Shown: piece after piece, positions 43,301-56,444 of the stretch
How the letters are laid out: the number at the start of each line of letters is the position of its first letter
How positions within the stretch are numbered: position 1 is the stretch's first letter
DNA from: Plecoglossus altivelis
Lineage: Eukaryota > Chordata > Actinopteri > Osmeriformes > Plecoglossidae
Direction of reading: 5' to 3'
NCBI GenBank assembly: GCA_036571765.1
Contig: BROE01000022.1
Coordinates: 8,215,575-8,279,574, forward strand
Length of the DNA: 64,000 nucleotides
Program-made: the position numbers and the translations under genes
Notes under the pieces: model-generated
Told to the model about the DNA's origin: nothing
The model's database searches: none
The model's input: only the letters and a program-made list of their open reading frames with translations

Positions 43301-45389
43301 GCTGTTCCAAGCCAGAGAGACAGTGAGCAGAAAGGGTTTGCTGTCTGTAAAGATCTACACAAGAACGCTTAGCTAGAACATTTAGCTGACACAGTAACAT
43401 CATTGTTTCTCCTCATTTGTCATCCATGCAATTTGTACTTCTCATTTAATAAAAATGAAGAGTAGGCTAGATCAGATGAAGCCTTTATGAGATCTGCGTC
43501 CTCTTAAAAAAAGCGGACGGCATACATGTGATCCTTTCAGTGTAAGGAAAGTGCAAGATGCCAGTACAACAACAAACCCCGCTTTTCATGATAAAAAAAA
43601 ATGAAACTAGTTTCAGTCAGTGAATTTTGTTCCTACTTTTGATTTGACCAATCAAAGTAATTTAAGAGAAGGAGATTGTAAAGGATCATATTGAAAAACG
43701 ATATGGAGTGTTATGTCAAATAATTAAAGGTTTCTGGACTGTAAAACTGTATGTGTTCAAAGAATGATATCATGATTCATTGTATACAAGAGGCCGATGC
43801 AGTTAGTTCTAAAAATAATAGTTTCACGCCTCGCAATGATGGCTCCACAACTATTGATAAACATTAGATGAGGAGGCGAGTTGTCTACAGAACGTTAAGT
43901 GTTAAACGTTAGTGCTTCAGATCCAGCTGTGATCACAGACCCGCCCATTCATCCAGTTAGGTTTGAACTGACACCGGCAAAAGCCAATAATAATCCCGTA
44001 TGTGAAAGTCATATTCTCGCTTTTCCAATAGAAATGGGCAAAAGGCGGATTCTAGGAATCACACTTGGTTGAATGGCAACCCAACGGCGACCGTAAATAG
44101 CCGATGATGCTCACTTGATCAATACAACGCGTGATTCTCTATCCTTGCCTAATGGGATTTCGTGCAAAAGAAGATATCTAGCCAGTCGGATAGAACGCTT
44201 GGATTGTTCGACGTTGTGCACAGAGTAGGGTGGCCATTTGCACCGACATCGTTGAAAATGTGTCCTGAATGAATATGGATCCAAATTGCATTGAGTCATC
44301 GGGGATCTCGAGCGCTGATCTGCAGCTGTTCAATGTTGCGGCAGGTTATTAATTCTTGTAGAGTTGGCATAAATTCTATACTAATAGAGTAGGTTAAGAA
44401 TACCGTCGTTTTTTTCTTGTGCGCGGCTTGAAGACCAGGAGAATCGGAGTGCTTTCCTAGCCTGTAACATCCGTCGGTCAATGAGGGAAGTGATTGATTT
44501 AGCCTAAATGTGAGGATATAACCATCGACGAGCCTGGAACCAGTAGCGCAGGTGCATGGCTATAATCTCATTGGTTGAAGAACAAATGTAGACGGCACCA
44601 TGGAATCGTACCCCAGATACTCAGATTGGTGCCGCTTTTACTTTTCTAAAATATCTATTTCACAGGGCAAAAGAAAATATTTAGGGAGATATAACGGATT
44701 CGCAACGTAATATGGGGCTCAAGTTGCATAATTATTTCATAGCATATAAGATTAACTATAGGCATTCTCCGAGTACAACCTGTAATGTTTATATGTCAGT
44801 TAGGCCTTATAATATTGTCAGAAGTCCACCTGAAAATAAGAATTGTACATAACATGGTTTTGTTGTTGCTGGTTAGTCCCATGTTAGCCTACTTTTTCAC
44901 CTTGTTTTCATTTTTTGATCCTCGGAAACAGTTCTTCAACCGGCCATGAAATGGTTTCGACTGCCACAGTAGGCTACTCGTTGATAACATATAGGCATAT
45001 GCCAAACGTTGTTGATAAAATGTGTTGTTCGGGCCGTACATAAATTATTGCCCTGAGCATTTGATATATTCGATTGTTTTGAATATCTTAGGCCTATACG
45101 TCTTAAGTGTGCGTAGTTCCATGATGGGTTTGATTTGAACTTTCAGCTTCCAATGAACTCTCGCAAAATCCTCATTGAGAGCTGCAAGCAACTCGCTGAA
45201 GTGTGTTAGTTTGACGTTTGGTGGAAATGTCATTAATAGTAGGCCTATACTGTTTAGTCTCAATTTGCTGGTCTTAACTTAAGACCAGAGTTGGAATTTA
45301 GGAAATTGGCTTTTTATTGGTTTTATTTGATAAAAGGACTCGTTGATGCCCAGTCCTTTTTCTATCAATTTCGTCTGACATTGGCTATA
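40382..45389. other. hacd2 3' UTR, intergenic sequence and adcy5 promoter region
   Basis: The first part is hacd2 3' UTR, with polyadenylation signals at 41012 and possibly 41223 or 42496. The remainder is AT-rich, and the last 1-1.5 kb should contain the adcy5 promoter and 5' UTR. The adcy5 frame stays open back to 45291, but the first ATG in it is at 45390. No further gene is supported. Confidence 0.6.
41012..41017 (+). terminator. Polyadenylation signal for hacd2
   Basis: AATAAA 631 bases after the hacd2 stop, followed by a T/GT-rich stretch (TTTTTCATTCTGTGTTTGC), as expected for a cleavage site. Alternative AATAAA hexamers at 41223-41228 and 42496-42501 could give longer 3' UTRs. Confidence 0.6.
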
Positions 45390-46313
45390 ATGTCCAGATC
45401 AAACAGTGTAAGCCCCCCTGGAGTCGGTGCGCCTGGACTTAGGGGAGGGACTGAGCACAGATCAGCTTGGGGCGAGTGTGAGTCTATTGCCAACGGATGC
45501 CCATACTCGGCCAGATCTCCGAGCAAAAAACTCACCCGGTCGAACAGCAGATGGAAAGAGGAGGATGATTATGATCGACAAGCGGGACGAGCCACAACAA
45601 CTGTTAGCAGGGTCAGTTTTAGGTCTAGGTCTGCGTGGCAAGAGCATGGGGAGGAGAGCCGTAATAACAACCGATCATCCCCAAAGCACGCTGATGGTGA
45701 AGTGAGAGCCAAGTCGGTGGAACTGGGTCTGGAGGACCGGAGACCGAAGCCCAAGTCCGAGGAGGAGCCTATGCCTGAAGTTCACTTTTCCATGGTTGCG
45801 TGCTGCAGCAGCGTGATGCAGATTTTTAAATCCAAGAAATTCCAATCGGAGAAATTGGAAAGGCTTTACCAGCGTTACTTTTTCCGTCTTAATCAGAGCA
45901 GTTTGACCATGCTTATGGCCGTGTTGGTGCTCGTGTGCGCGGTCATGCTGGGATTTCATTGCGCCGGGGGGATATGCAGCGTAACCTACGTGGTGGTCTT
46001 TGCCATTGCCATCCTTCTAATCCTCATTCTGATGGTCGTCTGCAATAGGAACGGGTTTCATCAGGACCACATGTGGATCGTCTGCTATGTGGTCATACTG
46101 GTCGTGCTAGTGGTGCAGGTGATTGGCGTTCTACTGGTGCAGCCACGAAGTGCCTCTGAGGGAATCTGGTGGACAGTGTTCTTTATCCATGTCATCTACA
46201 CGTTGCTCCCGGTCCGGATGCGAGCTGCAGTTATCACTGGAGTTATACTCTCCGCCATCCATGTGGCCGTGTCTTGGACGCTCAACGGGGTGGATAACTT
46301 CATATGGAAACAG
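45390..46313 (+). CDS. adcy5: Adenylyl cyclase type 5, first coding exon (5' part of the gene)
   Basis: Membrane adenylyl cyclase that makes cAMP from ATP under G-protein and calcium control. This exon codes 308 aa, about a quarter of the roughly 1,200-residue protein. It ends at WKQ with donor gtaaag in phase 0, as in human ADCY5. The start is the first in-frame ATG and gives MSRSNSVSPPG, close to human MSGSKSVSPPG. Then come EHRSAWGE, a charged low-complexity cytoplasmic N-terminus, KKFQSEKLERLYQRYFFRLN, and membrane segments at about 173-193, 196-220, 228-250, 258-275 and 280-300. The conserved blocks SASEGIWWTVFFI and YTLLPVRMRAAV favour ADCY5 over ADCY6. Both catalytic domains are absent here and must be coded downstream of the window. 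Position next to hacd2 agrees with human 3q21. Confidence 0.93.
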
Positions 46314-48426
46314 GTAAAGTTTGGTTCATCACTTGGACGATAGTGCAGTTGTAGGCTATGGTCTCATACCAGCCACATAGAAGTTTGAATATTTTTGCTA
46401 AACTTAAAAAGGCAATAGGTTTGAAGTATTTCATGCTGTTTTTAAAATGACAATAACCGTAGTTTATGAAGACAACACCTAAAACGTATGTTCATAAACT
46501 CCAGAGAGATATCGACAGGTTTTTATATTCCTTTTCAACATACCGGGTCTTGAAGTACACTTTTTTGTAACTGAAATATCCTATTGATAGTTTAGGCCTA
46601 TGCGTATTAAAGATGCCTATGTTCTTTGGCTTTCACCGGGATGCCTGCACCTTCTTGTTGCCACGGAAACTGTCCAGATTGACTTATGCTCATAGCACGC
46701 GTTTTCTTCGAGAGCAATTAACGGAAGTTAGGAAAATTGTGAGTGAATGCAAGTAGGCGATCAGACGTCCTCCTTAATAGCCAAGGTGTGCGCACGAGCT
46801 TTTCACGAAATGCACAGAATAACATACACATATAAAACGCCAAACTTCACAGAACACAACGCTCTGATTCTCACACTGGGCATGCCGCCTTCTCTCCCGG
46901 TTTTCTTTGCTTTGTTTACTTAGATCTATGTGTTAACCAGTCCTAGTGCGACTAATAAACTGCCTTAAGAATGGCCTCTTCCAGAAAAAATAATGACTTG
47001 TAAGTAAGTATCCACTGAGTGGAAACAGTGCATCAGCCAATCCACCATTAAAGTTTAGGAGCTTGTAAAGGAATTATTCAGCAGCCAAAAAAGAAGAATC
47101 CGAACTGTTCAACGCTAATCTTTCCTATGGGCTTGTTGACATAGTGTATGAAAAAATTATAATCATGGCGTTTCTGCGTTCAAATGTTTTTGATGACAGT
47201 AGGGCTACTTCTGTGAGTTTTACCTATTGCTGAAGACATGCAACCCAGCATCTAATTGTATTTTCTGTGAAAATAATGTCTGTTTGAATGTAGTGTGTGG
47301 GAAAGAGCTCCTGTATTTGTTTCTCTTTCCTCACAATCCTGTTGTTTTTAGCCTATCAGATCTTCTTCTGTTTACAGAGGTTCCACCAGGTCTCCAGAGT
47401 TGAAGACCATGTTTATATGAGATCCCATGAAGATGCTTGTTTAAAAATGCTCCCAGGAATAAGCAAGTACACAGCTTGAAAAGACAACTTCTAAAGCTGT
47501 ATGATAATATGATGTTAACCGCCTTGAAGAAATCAGAAACATTTGAAAGTTTCCAGTACAGCGGGAACATGAGAAGGATAGAGGATTCCTCTCTCATGCT
47601 CAGCGATGGGATTATTTCTGATAAGGTTGTGTTTTCATTGCACAGCGTCGGTTCAGATACTCATTAGATGAAAAGCCCAAACCTTCGTATCACGCAGTCA
47701 CTTTACCTCTTATCACCCTACCTGGTTGAGAAGCAAAGCCACCAGAGATGGACATGTCTAAACTACACAGTGTACTGACCGACGTCCTTGTATATAGAGA
47801 TCTGGTGAAAACCCCTAAGTTCTTCCTTGCTCATTTTAATTTGATGAAAAGCCAACTTTAAATCTGCCTCACAATTAGTCATCTTTGGTCTCCAGCTTCA
47901 AGTTTTTCTCACAAAAATTTTCACTTTATCGTACCTCTTTTTTTCCCCTCTTTAACTTTTTATCAGAGAGGAGCAGGTTAGATGGCTAGTCCTGCCTGGC
48001 ACACCTCCAGCTGTAACAAGGTTTGCTGCCTCTATAATTAAATTGCCCTGCACTGTAACGTGCCGACTCGCCGGAATTCAAAACAGATGTCCTCCCCTTT
48101 TCCCCCCTCTTTCTCCAACTCTCCTGAGACAGACCTGCTTTTAATTTGCCTTTGAGACATAACCCCCATGGAAGCATTTAGCTATCGCCTCAAATCCAAA
48201 GTAAGTTCACTCTGGAACATGTGGCTGGAACATGCCCAGGAGGAAATACAAATGAGAACATGCTGCTGATTTCAGATTTGAGGAAATAAAAGAGGTTCAG
48301 GCACCTCTGGCCCTTTTCCTCATTCTGCTGGTGCCAGCTTTGTTGTTTGGTTTCATAATTGGACTTGACCCAGCGCATGGTCAGGTGTATGCGTGCGTCT
48401 GAGGGAAGTTGATAGGTAGGGATGGG

Positions 48427-48445
48427 TGGGTGTGTGTGTGTGTGG
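48427..48445. repeat. Short (TG)n microsatellite
   Basis: GGGTGTGTGTGTGTGTGG-type run in adcy5 intron 1, followed by a G-rich stretch. Confidence 0.85.
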
Positions 48446-51400
48446 GGGACGGGGGACGGCAGGGGGTTTCTAAGTCACCAGACAGGAGCTTTCCAGAGCA
48501 CCTAACTACATCGTGCAGCCACTTTTGTGTCCTCTGGGAGCGCAGACCCTGCGCAGTTCTCCCTGTATCTTAGCAACAGAATCCGTATTTCACAACACCA
48601 TCCACAGCCTCTTAGAGCTTCCCTCCCAAGAAGACCTCTGTTTGCTTTTCATCTCCAACCCCTTCCTGAATCTCTGGCCTTCCCCGAAAAGGGCTCAGCA
48701 TAGACAATTGGGATAGAAGTTGATGGCACCATCTTGGGCCGATGTTCCTTCCTTACCCACACTTTCACCCCAATGGCTCCACCAAGTCATTTTTCTGTTA
48801 TCTAATGTATCCTACTGATAATCAGTGACCTTAAAGCTGTGGTGAAGACCTCAATGGGATGAGGTAGGGTGTATATAGACAGATATTGTTCCGATATCAT
48901 GTTGTCTGACATCCTAAGACAATTTAGATTGAATATAAAAGGGTCTCTTGAATCACACTTGCTTGCAATTATTTCTTAGTGTCATATCATGGGAAAGGTC
49001 TGATGAGAAGAATGAGGTGTGGATACACCGTTGTGTAGAGCAGGTTGTATTTGGTTGCATGAGACCCTTACCAAAATATAACCAGAATGACAAATGTTGT
49101 GTCTGCTAGGAGAGGGGTCATTAATAATTTGATCACCATCACTTGACAGCAGCCAAGGATAGCATTTGTTAAAGTGTTAACCAGAAATATATAGTATATT
49201 GGTAGTATGTACTGCATATTTAAATGAGCCTAACAAGATGATAGTTTCTCTGTAGGAACATCACTCCAACAGATACATGGAAACAAGTATTTGAGGAAGA
49301 CCATTCAAGCTAGTGTGGAGACAAACCACCTGCAACTTCAGATTCCATTTGTCTCATCAACTCTGACATTAGAATTAGAATGGTATTTTCTCCAGAAACT
49401 GACATAAATCTTTTGTTTAAAGATGAAATATAAAGGTATTTCCCCCTCTTTTTCTTTAAAAGTAGATTGTCCGTCTCTATAATAGCCCAAAAAGGACACA
49501 GACAAGTGCTATACAGAGCCCTTGAAACTTGGCTCTGTGCCTCAGTATTAGACAGTGAATGGACCAAGGCCAATATCCCAGCATTCTGTCTCATTTGCAT
49601 GGTTAATGGCCATAGATAATCGGCCATGGTGTTTCATATTGCACATTCATATTGCGCTGCATGGTCAGGGTCCTTTTAGACAACAGGGTGCTTGTGCAGT
49701 TAGTATTGTAGAGTCCGACAACCACTCTTGGACAGTTTTAAAAACTATTTATTTACATATCATCAGCCTCTGTGTAGAAAATGTCAGATTGATCCATTAA
49801 GTGAAACACACAAGCAAAACATTAGTATTATCTTGCAGGACTGTGATTGTTCACGGGGCAAACCTCTCTGTCACATTACAAACTGCTCTGTGAAGTGATT
49901 TAAGGTTCGCCCTGACCAGCAAAGTAGCCGCTGATTGTTTGAGGAACTGTCACTGAAAGACATACTGGCAAGCTATTCGGAACAGCTGATGCTGCCGTTT
50001 CACAGTTCAGTTTTCAACCTTCAGTTCCAGTGACTACAACCTTTCGCTGGAGGTGTGTGGAGACAGACGGGTTTTACTTTGTCCCAGCCCTGGGGGTCTG
50101 CCTGAGGCTAGGCCTGATGGGACGAGGAGGGGTGACAGGGCAGAGACGCAACAATATCTCATCTTCCCAAGGCTGTATTTTCATTAAAACCCAAGCTTTT
50201 ATGTCATCATTGGAATTGCTCCAGTGTTCTAATGAGACCTAATGAATGTTGAGTCAAAAATTACCTGCCAGTTTTACCGAAAGTAAAACAATATGAAGCC
50301 AGTCTCTTAACATAATGTGATGGAGATTGCTTGCTGACGATTTGGTGTCTCTGTTCAATAGATCTGCCCATTCAAATCAACAAATGGTTTTTGCATGAAG
50401 AACAATGCCAATCAGCGTGACTGCGGTGTGCTGGATGGGGATGTAGACCCAGGGCCAGGCGCTGTGAGCTTGTTTGGAAGCAGGCAGAGGTTTTCTGCGC
50501 TGCATCTTGCTGTTCTGCAAATGAACGATCTTCATTGAAAACAGCCTGGCCTAGCTTAGCTGTGCCCGGCTTTGTCTGGACACAACCTTAGGATGAACCC
50601 TAGAGTTCGCCCCACTCACACCCTCTGTGTTTACAGTGCGGCTGCCTGTTGGTGCGAGAGTAATACATTTTTCTCTCTCTTTGCTCTTCAGGAAACAAAC
50701 GTTTTTGCCCCTCTTATGATGGCTTAAGCAGAAAAAAGATTTAATCCATTTGACTATGAAACTCTTGTCTTTTGAATTCTTTCTCAGATGCTCAATATAA
50801 AATTGACTGGATGAGATGGTGCTTATGTTGAATACTTGAAAACCTAATATGCTGAATGTATCCTTTTATTCTGTACCAATGACCTTGAGCCTAGGATTCC
50901 TGCAGAGTACGTCCCAGAAAGATGCAGAGCTTAACGTTCAACCAGAGGAGCCTGTCCACCCTGCTCTGTGTTAATTTGGTGTCAGTGCTAACGGTTCACG
51001 TTGTTTAATACCAAGGGCATTCATGCTTAGATGACCTGTCACTCCTCTGCATTGCTTGGTTCAGTGGTGGACCTGCCCTTGTCAGTATCCCTGTAGACTA
51101 TGATAGATGGGACATGTCTTTGCTGTGACGTAGACTGGTTAATTTATTGCGTGCCATCGTGGGTATAGTGATGTGCAATATCGGATGCCGTGCAGCGTTG
51201 TTTCAACTTGTACCTCCTGCCACTGTCAGAATTAATAAAAAATTGGGACGAGAATATGCACTGTGTGGTGGGAGCATGATGTAGACGCGATTAGCGTGCC
51301 TTTCTCCATCTTTTAACATACAGGGTTGGATCACCAGAGTGAACTGGGAAGAAACTGGCATACTTCAATGGAGGGTTTCACTCAGCTCTGGGCAATTTCC

Positions 51401-51669
51401 ACTGATGTAAAACATGTCACCCCCACAGAAAACCTTTTCCCACACAACAGATGCTCTGGTTTAGCAATCCACCGTGAAATAAAATGCTTCTACAAAAAAT
51501 GACACCAAAAATATTTTAAACTGGGACAATGCCTAACACCACATTTGTTTCCCATGTCATCTTAGACTCTGAAATAGCACCTCTTGGTGCCTGGTGACCC
51601 TCTAGGTGACATTTGATGTGACGCTTTAGATTTGTTATCTGCTGGTCTTCTCTGTGCTGAGCCTCTGTC

Positions 51670-51671
<2 letters not shown>

Positions 51672-51708
<37 letters not shown>

Positions 51709-51720
51709 GGGGGGGGGGGG
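51672..51720. repeat. (TG)n followed by poly-G
   Basis: About 34 bases of TG repeat run directly into a homopolymer of about 15 G. The homopolymer length may be unreliable in assembly. Confidence 0.92.
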
Positions 51721-53404
51721 TCCAGTGTAGCTGCCTTGGGAGTGGAGAGAGGAGAGGACAAAAGGAAATACAGGCTCGATCTCTCATCTCAAATTGTTGT
51801 GATGAAAATTTAACGGCACCGTATGATACCTGTTGGCCTGAATTCTGATGATTTCTTCCCTCCCTCTTTCTCGTTGGTGTTTGATTGATAATTACACAGC
51901 TGGGTTTTAGACACCCGGCAGTGCATGGTCAGTGTGGCCTCTGCTGTTCCCAGCTCGTACAGGACAGAGTGACGTTTCTGTACATTTCTTAGCCATTGTA
52001 TTCATTTTGCACTGCCCTTTGTGTTATTTCTGTTTGTGCGTGGGAAGGCCAAACAAATTCGTAGGAAAATGGTTATATTTGCATAAACCATTCTGGCCAT
52101 TCCAAGCTCACTTAACATTAAGAGATAGATGGCACTAAGTTAAACTTGTGGGTAAATAATGTTCTTTGTTTCAATGTTGAGAACTGTCCGAACTATGGGA
52201 GATGTTGATCCAATGGATCGAAATGGATCCCATCTGTCTTATTGGGTTTGGAAATCTTTCTCGTAGTTAAGCATGTATGCTATGCCTTGAGCAACAGTTT
52301 AAACGGTCAGTTTAAAAGACACCGACTCATTAACATGATATTAATAAACCTGCTGCTGATGACTAATGTTCATATGAGTTAAGCACTGCAATATATAATA
52401 TCCTAAAAAGCATTATAATAGCGTGATAGCTTGTTCTTGGGATTTGATCCATTTAAAATGTCAAGGTGTTTTATTGTTACATGGGAAATATTGGTCATTC
52501 TGCACAAAGACATTCTTAGGACATGGCAGTACAGCCGTAGGCACATAAAATACTAGTAGGCCTATATGTTTTTTTCAAACAATCAACATTGCTTCCTGTT
52601 TATTTGTGGACGTTAATATCTCACCTTAACTTCAAGTTTTGATTGCAAGTGCGCTCCAAAAATGAAAGGCAATAATGTATACTAGAATATGAATATGAGA
52701 TATGGGACTCCCTCAGCAGCACAGTTCATTTAGGTATTTCTATCATTTTCTCCTTGCTATGGACTGTCAGTTCTTCTGAAAGTCTATTTGTAGCTGCTAC
52801 CATGCTAATAATGCTCTGTATAGCTCAGCCCTGGTTGACTGGCTAGGCTATTGCAAACTGTTGACAGCTTTGCATCTCATATCCTCGCTAGACCCCCTCT
52901 GGTGATGTCAGGCATAGGCAAGTTCCCTCAGGTTTTCTAGAAGCTTCTCATTAAGACAGGAATGAATGAGAGGTATAATTGAAGCAATGTCCAGTAAGCT
53001 TCGTCCTTATCATATCTGATTCTGCTGTATCTCATGGCAACACAGGAAATTCGAGGACATATTGGGAAGGTGACTTGGTTGGTCAGGGTCTAATAAGGCT
53101 GGACACCCTGTTCTCCAGTTTTTCTCGATGTCTCTGCTCATCGCGTCATCAGATAAGACGTATACCACAAAGGCTAAATTGCCCTGAGCGTTCGATTCCG
53201 GTTCAATCCATTTCTTCAAATCTTGCCCTCGTTCTCCCATACATTTCCTGTCTATCTGTTCAAGCAACGGCAAAAAAGGTCCAAAATATATATTTAAAGA
53301 GAGTAATGTTCCTCCCTCTCCATCTACTTAAGTAGCAACTTGTCTCTGACAGATGGGGATGTTCTGGCCAACTGGTCCACTGTAACATATGCTTTCTAAG
53401 CTCT

Positions 53405-53640
53405 GGGCTTCATCTTTCCATGCTCGTTCTTTCCGTATTCATTTTTATTTATTCATTTCCTTCGCTTTCTTTTCCTTTTTTAGTATTCCTTTCCCTGTCC
53501 TTTTCCCTCACATCTTTCTTTACTTCTTTCCTCTTTGCTTTTCATTGCCCTGTTTCTTCCCTTTGCTTCCTCTTTGCTCCTTTTCCTTTCGACCTTCACC
53601 CCCCCCCCCTTCCTCCCTGTATTCTCTCCCCTCCATGGGC
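53405..53640. repeat. Pyrimidine-rich tract with poly-C
   Basis: About 235 bases dominated by T and C on the plus strand (TTTCCTT/CCTTT words), including a run of 11 C at 53599-53609. Confidence 0.85.
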
Positions 53641-53652
53641 ATCTCTGTATAT

Positions 53653-53688
53653 GCCACAGTCCCAGACACTGCCACAGTCCCAGACGCT
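53653..53688. repeat. 18-bp tandem duplication
   Basis: GCCACAGTCCCAGACACT is followed by a second copy ending GCT instead of ACT. Confidence 0.88.
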
Positions 53689-56409
53689 GCACGCTAACCC
53701 AGCCAGTCAGAGACAAACTCTGACAAACCCTTTTTTTCCCACAGTCTTAAAGATACACAGGGAACTGTGCGCTACTATTCTGGTCAAAAATCAGTTTGAT
53801 GGACTAACTAGGAGGGGTTGGTGTAAGCAACATGGCAGGACATTGTACCTAGAGCATATGAAGCCACTGAAAGCAGCAGAGTGCTTAGTCCTATTCCTGA
53901 TACTACATATCTGTGCCTGGGGAATAAGGGATTCAAGTAGGTTCCTGGCAGACCACTAGTGGCCCCAAAGGTCGTGAGCATGGTCTACATTTGTATTTCT
54001 GACCTATTTCTGACATTAACTAAACGTTTATATCTGTCAGTGGAATGCAGACATAGTTAAGCTGAGAATAGCTTAGTTGATACAAACACACTTAAGCATC
54101 ACAGGCAGGGAGGCTTGTTTTTCCGGGTGTGCTCGGGTAAATGCGGTTCTTAGTGGTGTTGAATTTTGCAGAGTGTCTCCCTCTTCGTTGCTTGTACACA
54201 TGTTTTCCTGCTCGGATCTCATTTGCTGCCTCCATTATGGATGAGCCAGGCGGGTGTAGCGAGGTCAGCAGCAGATCACTGAACTGTACTGAATGTATCA
54301 GAGCTACAGCAGCTGGAGCTGGCAGCAAGACTCAGGCTTCTTGGACTGAATGTCAGGCACAGGGCAACACTGGCTTGCATAAAACAAGCATCGAACCAGG
54401 GAAACGATAGCCCAGCTGTCTTCCTGCCTGCCTGCTGATGTCTGATGTAACGACATGTTTTAATAGGCAATGTTATTGGTGTAGTTGATGATAGCAGGGG
54501 CATAAATTCCCCCAGCGTGTGTTTGTGAGGCAGGTGTTGTGGCAACTGTCCAGGTGATGACAACATGAGCATTTGATTTGAGGATCTCTGCTAACCAAAT
54601 GCTGTTTGATATGATTAACTGGTCATTTATGCTGAAAGCTTTAGGTTTTTTGTCCAAATATTTTACTGTCATACAATCTGAATCAAATGACCTTATACTA
54701 TAATTTTGGGAGCCAACATAGCTGACACACCCTTGCCAGAATATGATACATGGATTCCTCTTAGAAGTAGGTCTCTCTCTCCTGAGAAATTGTGAAGGTC
54801 ATAGACAATAGATAGTTCAAACTTAAGGGGTTTGTGCAAAAAAGATTGTAGCACCCCTATTATGACAATACGTTTTTGTAGTTTCCTGTTATTACACAGT
54901 TTTATCGGACTTGTCACTGTGTAACATCAGGGGTGGTATATTGCTCAGAAACTGTAGGAGGTGGGACACCTAATGTCTGTTTGCCTGTTATGCTTAACTA
55001 TTCAGTGGCCAGACAAGAGGGCCATAAAGGTTAGTGTTCGAGACAACCAACAGAGCAAACAAAGGAACACAAGTACAGCGCACAGTAGCAGAACACTCAG
55101 ATGTGTTTGCCCGGAGATGATGCTCTGGCTGTCAAAGAGGATCTGGTCTTTGTCTACTTACTGTCCATGTAGAATCTCAACCTAGATCTATGGTAGATGG
55201 AGCTTTACCTTCGGAGGGGTTGGCCCTGGCTATCAAAACCTTGTACTGGATGCTAACGCGAAGCTAGTGGCACGTCCTGACAGACGCCATTTATAGTCGG
55301 AATTGTCACGATGCCCTCGATATAGAATGCATCCTGGCAAGTCCTAATTAAATCTGAACTGACAGGTCCTGCGCTGCCTCAGTAAAATGCAAGGCACTAA
55401 AGTATCATTAGGTTGTGGCTGAGGAGAGAGAAGCTCTCACTTAGATCTCACTTCGGTGATGCTTTCCATATGTGTTTTGACTGTGGCTAGAGTTAAGAAA
55501 ACATTGTGTTTGATAAGACGCAGTGTCTCAGTCCTCACATCCTTATATGGAGCTCTTTTCCTACTTAACATGAGATCCTGGAGGGAGTATAGCAGCTAGC
55601 TATCGCAGTAGAGCTCGTTCACAGGCAGCATGGCAGACGTTGATAATAGCAGCACAATAGTCCTCTGTAGTGCAGCTCACTCAATGTAACACACATGCTG
55701 CAGACACACGTCCATGCACGTTTCACCCAGCAATAACCTCCACGGGGTCTGTTCACTATGAGAACCAGCATGGGCCAGACTACTCATGAGCAAGGGATGT
55801 GACTCCATGCAGGATTTGGTCATGGGAAGGAAACATGGGCTCTGTGGGCAGCTCTGGCAGCCAGTCCCAGCTAGCCCTCTCACCAACCCTGTCTTCCCTT
55901 GCCCCGCTGCACCAACCCCTGTCCCCCAAGGGCCTGGCTCTTTCCATTGTCCCCCTGCCAACAGTTAAAAAGTTTGAGCAAAGTCTCGCAATTAAAGAAA
56001 GCAACCAGTGAGTGAGTGGTTGCAGTTGTGCTACAATGTGTGTTTATAATTAGTTTGTACAACCACATGGTTGTGTTAAAGTAAATGGCTTTGTGTGAGC
56101 CGACACTGGGTGACTGGGCTTCGTAAATCTGCTTTATTGATATTTTCAGCATATGTTTATGGCTTAGCCAATGCCAGATTTCCACTCGTTTAAAACACTA
56201 ACCCGGGTACGCTTGTAAAGTTTGTACCGTGCTGAACAAACTGCAAAGGGATGTAACTCTCACTCTATAATGTGTTGGCATTCTCACATCAAATCATCCA
56301 GTGTCAAACATAAATAAACGTGATGACAGGAGGCTGGCGATGAGTGCTAGATGAATGAATGCTCTCCCTCTCTCTTTGGCTTTGTCTATCTCTCTCATCC
56401 TTTTTCTCC

Positions 56410-56411
<2 letters not shown>

Positions 56412-56442
<31 letters not shown>
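56412..56442. repeat. (CT)n microsatellite
   Basis: A perfect CT run of about 30 bases in adcy5 intron 1. Confidence 0.93.

Positions 56443-56444
<2 letters not shown>

Noticed and set aside
45291..45389. 33-codon extension upstream of the adcy5 start
   Set aside because: The open frame begins at TTG and has no ATG before 45390, where the family start MSxSxSVSPPG is found.
53420..53959. 179-aa plus-strand ORF
   Set aside because: The first half is a pyrimidine-rich low-complexity tract and the second half resembles no family. It lies deep in adcy5 intron 1.
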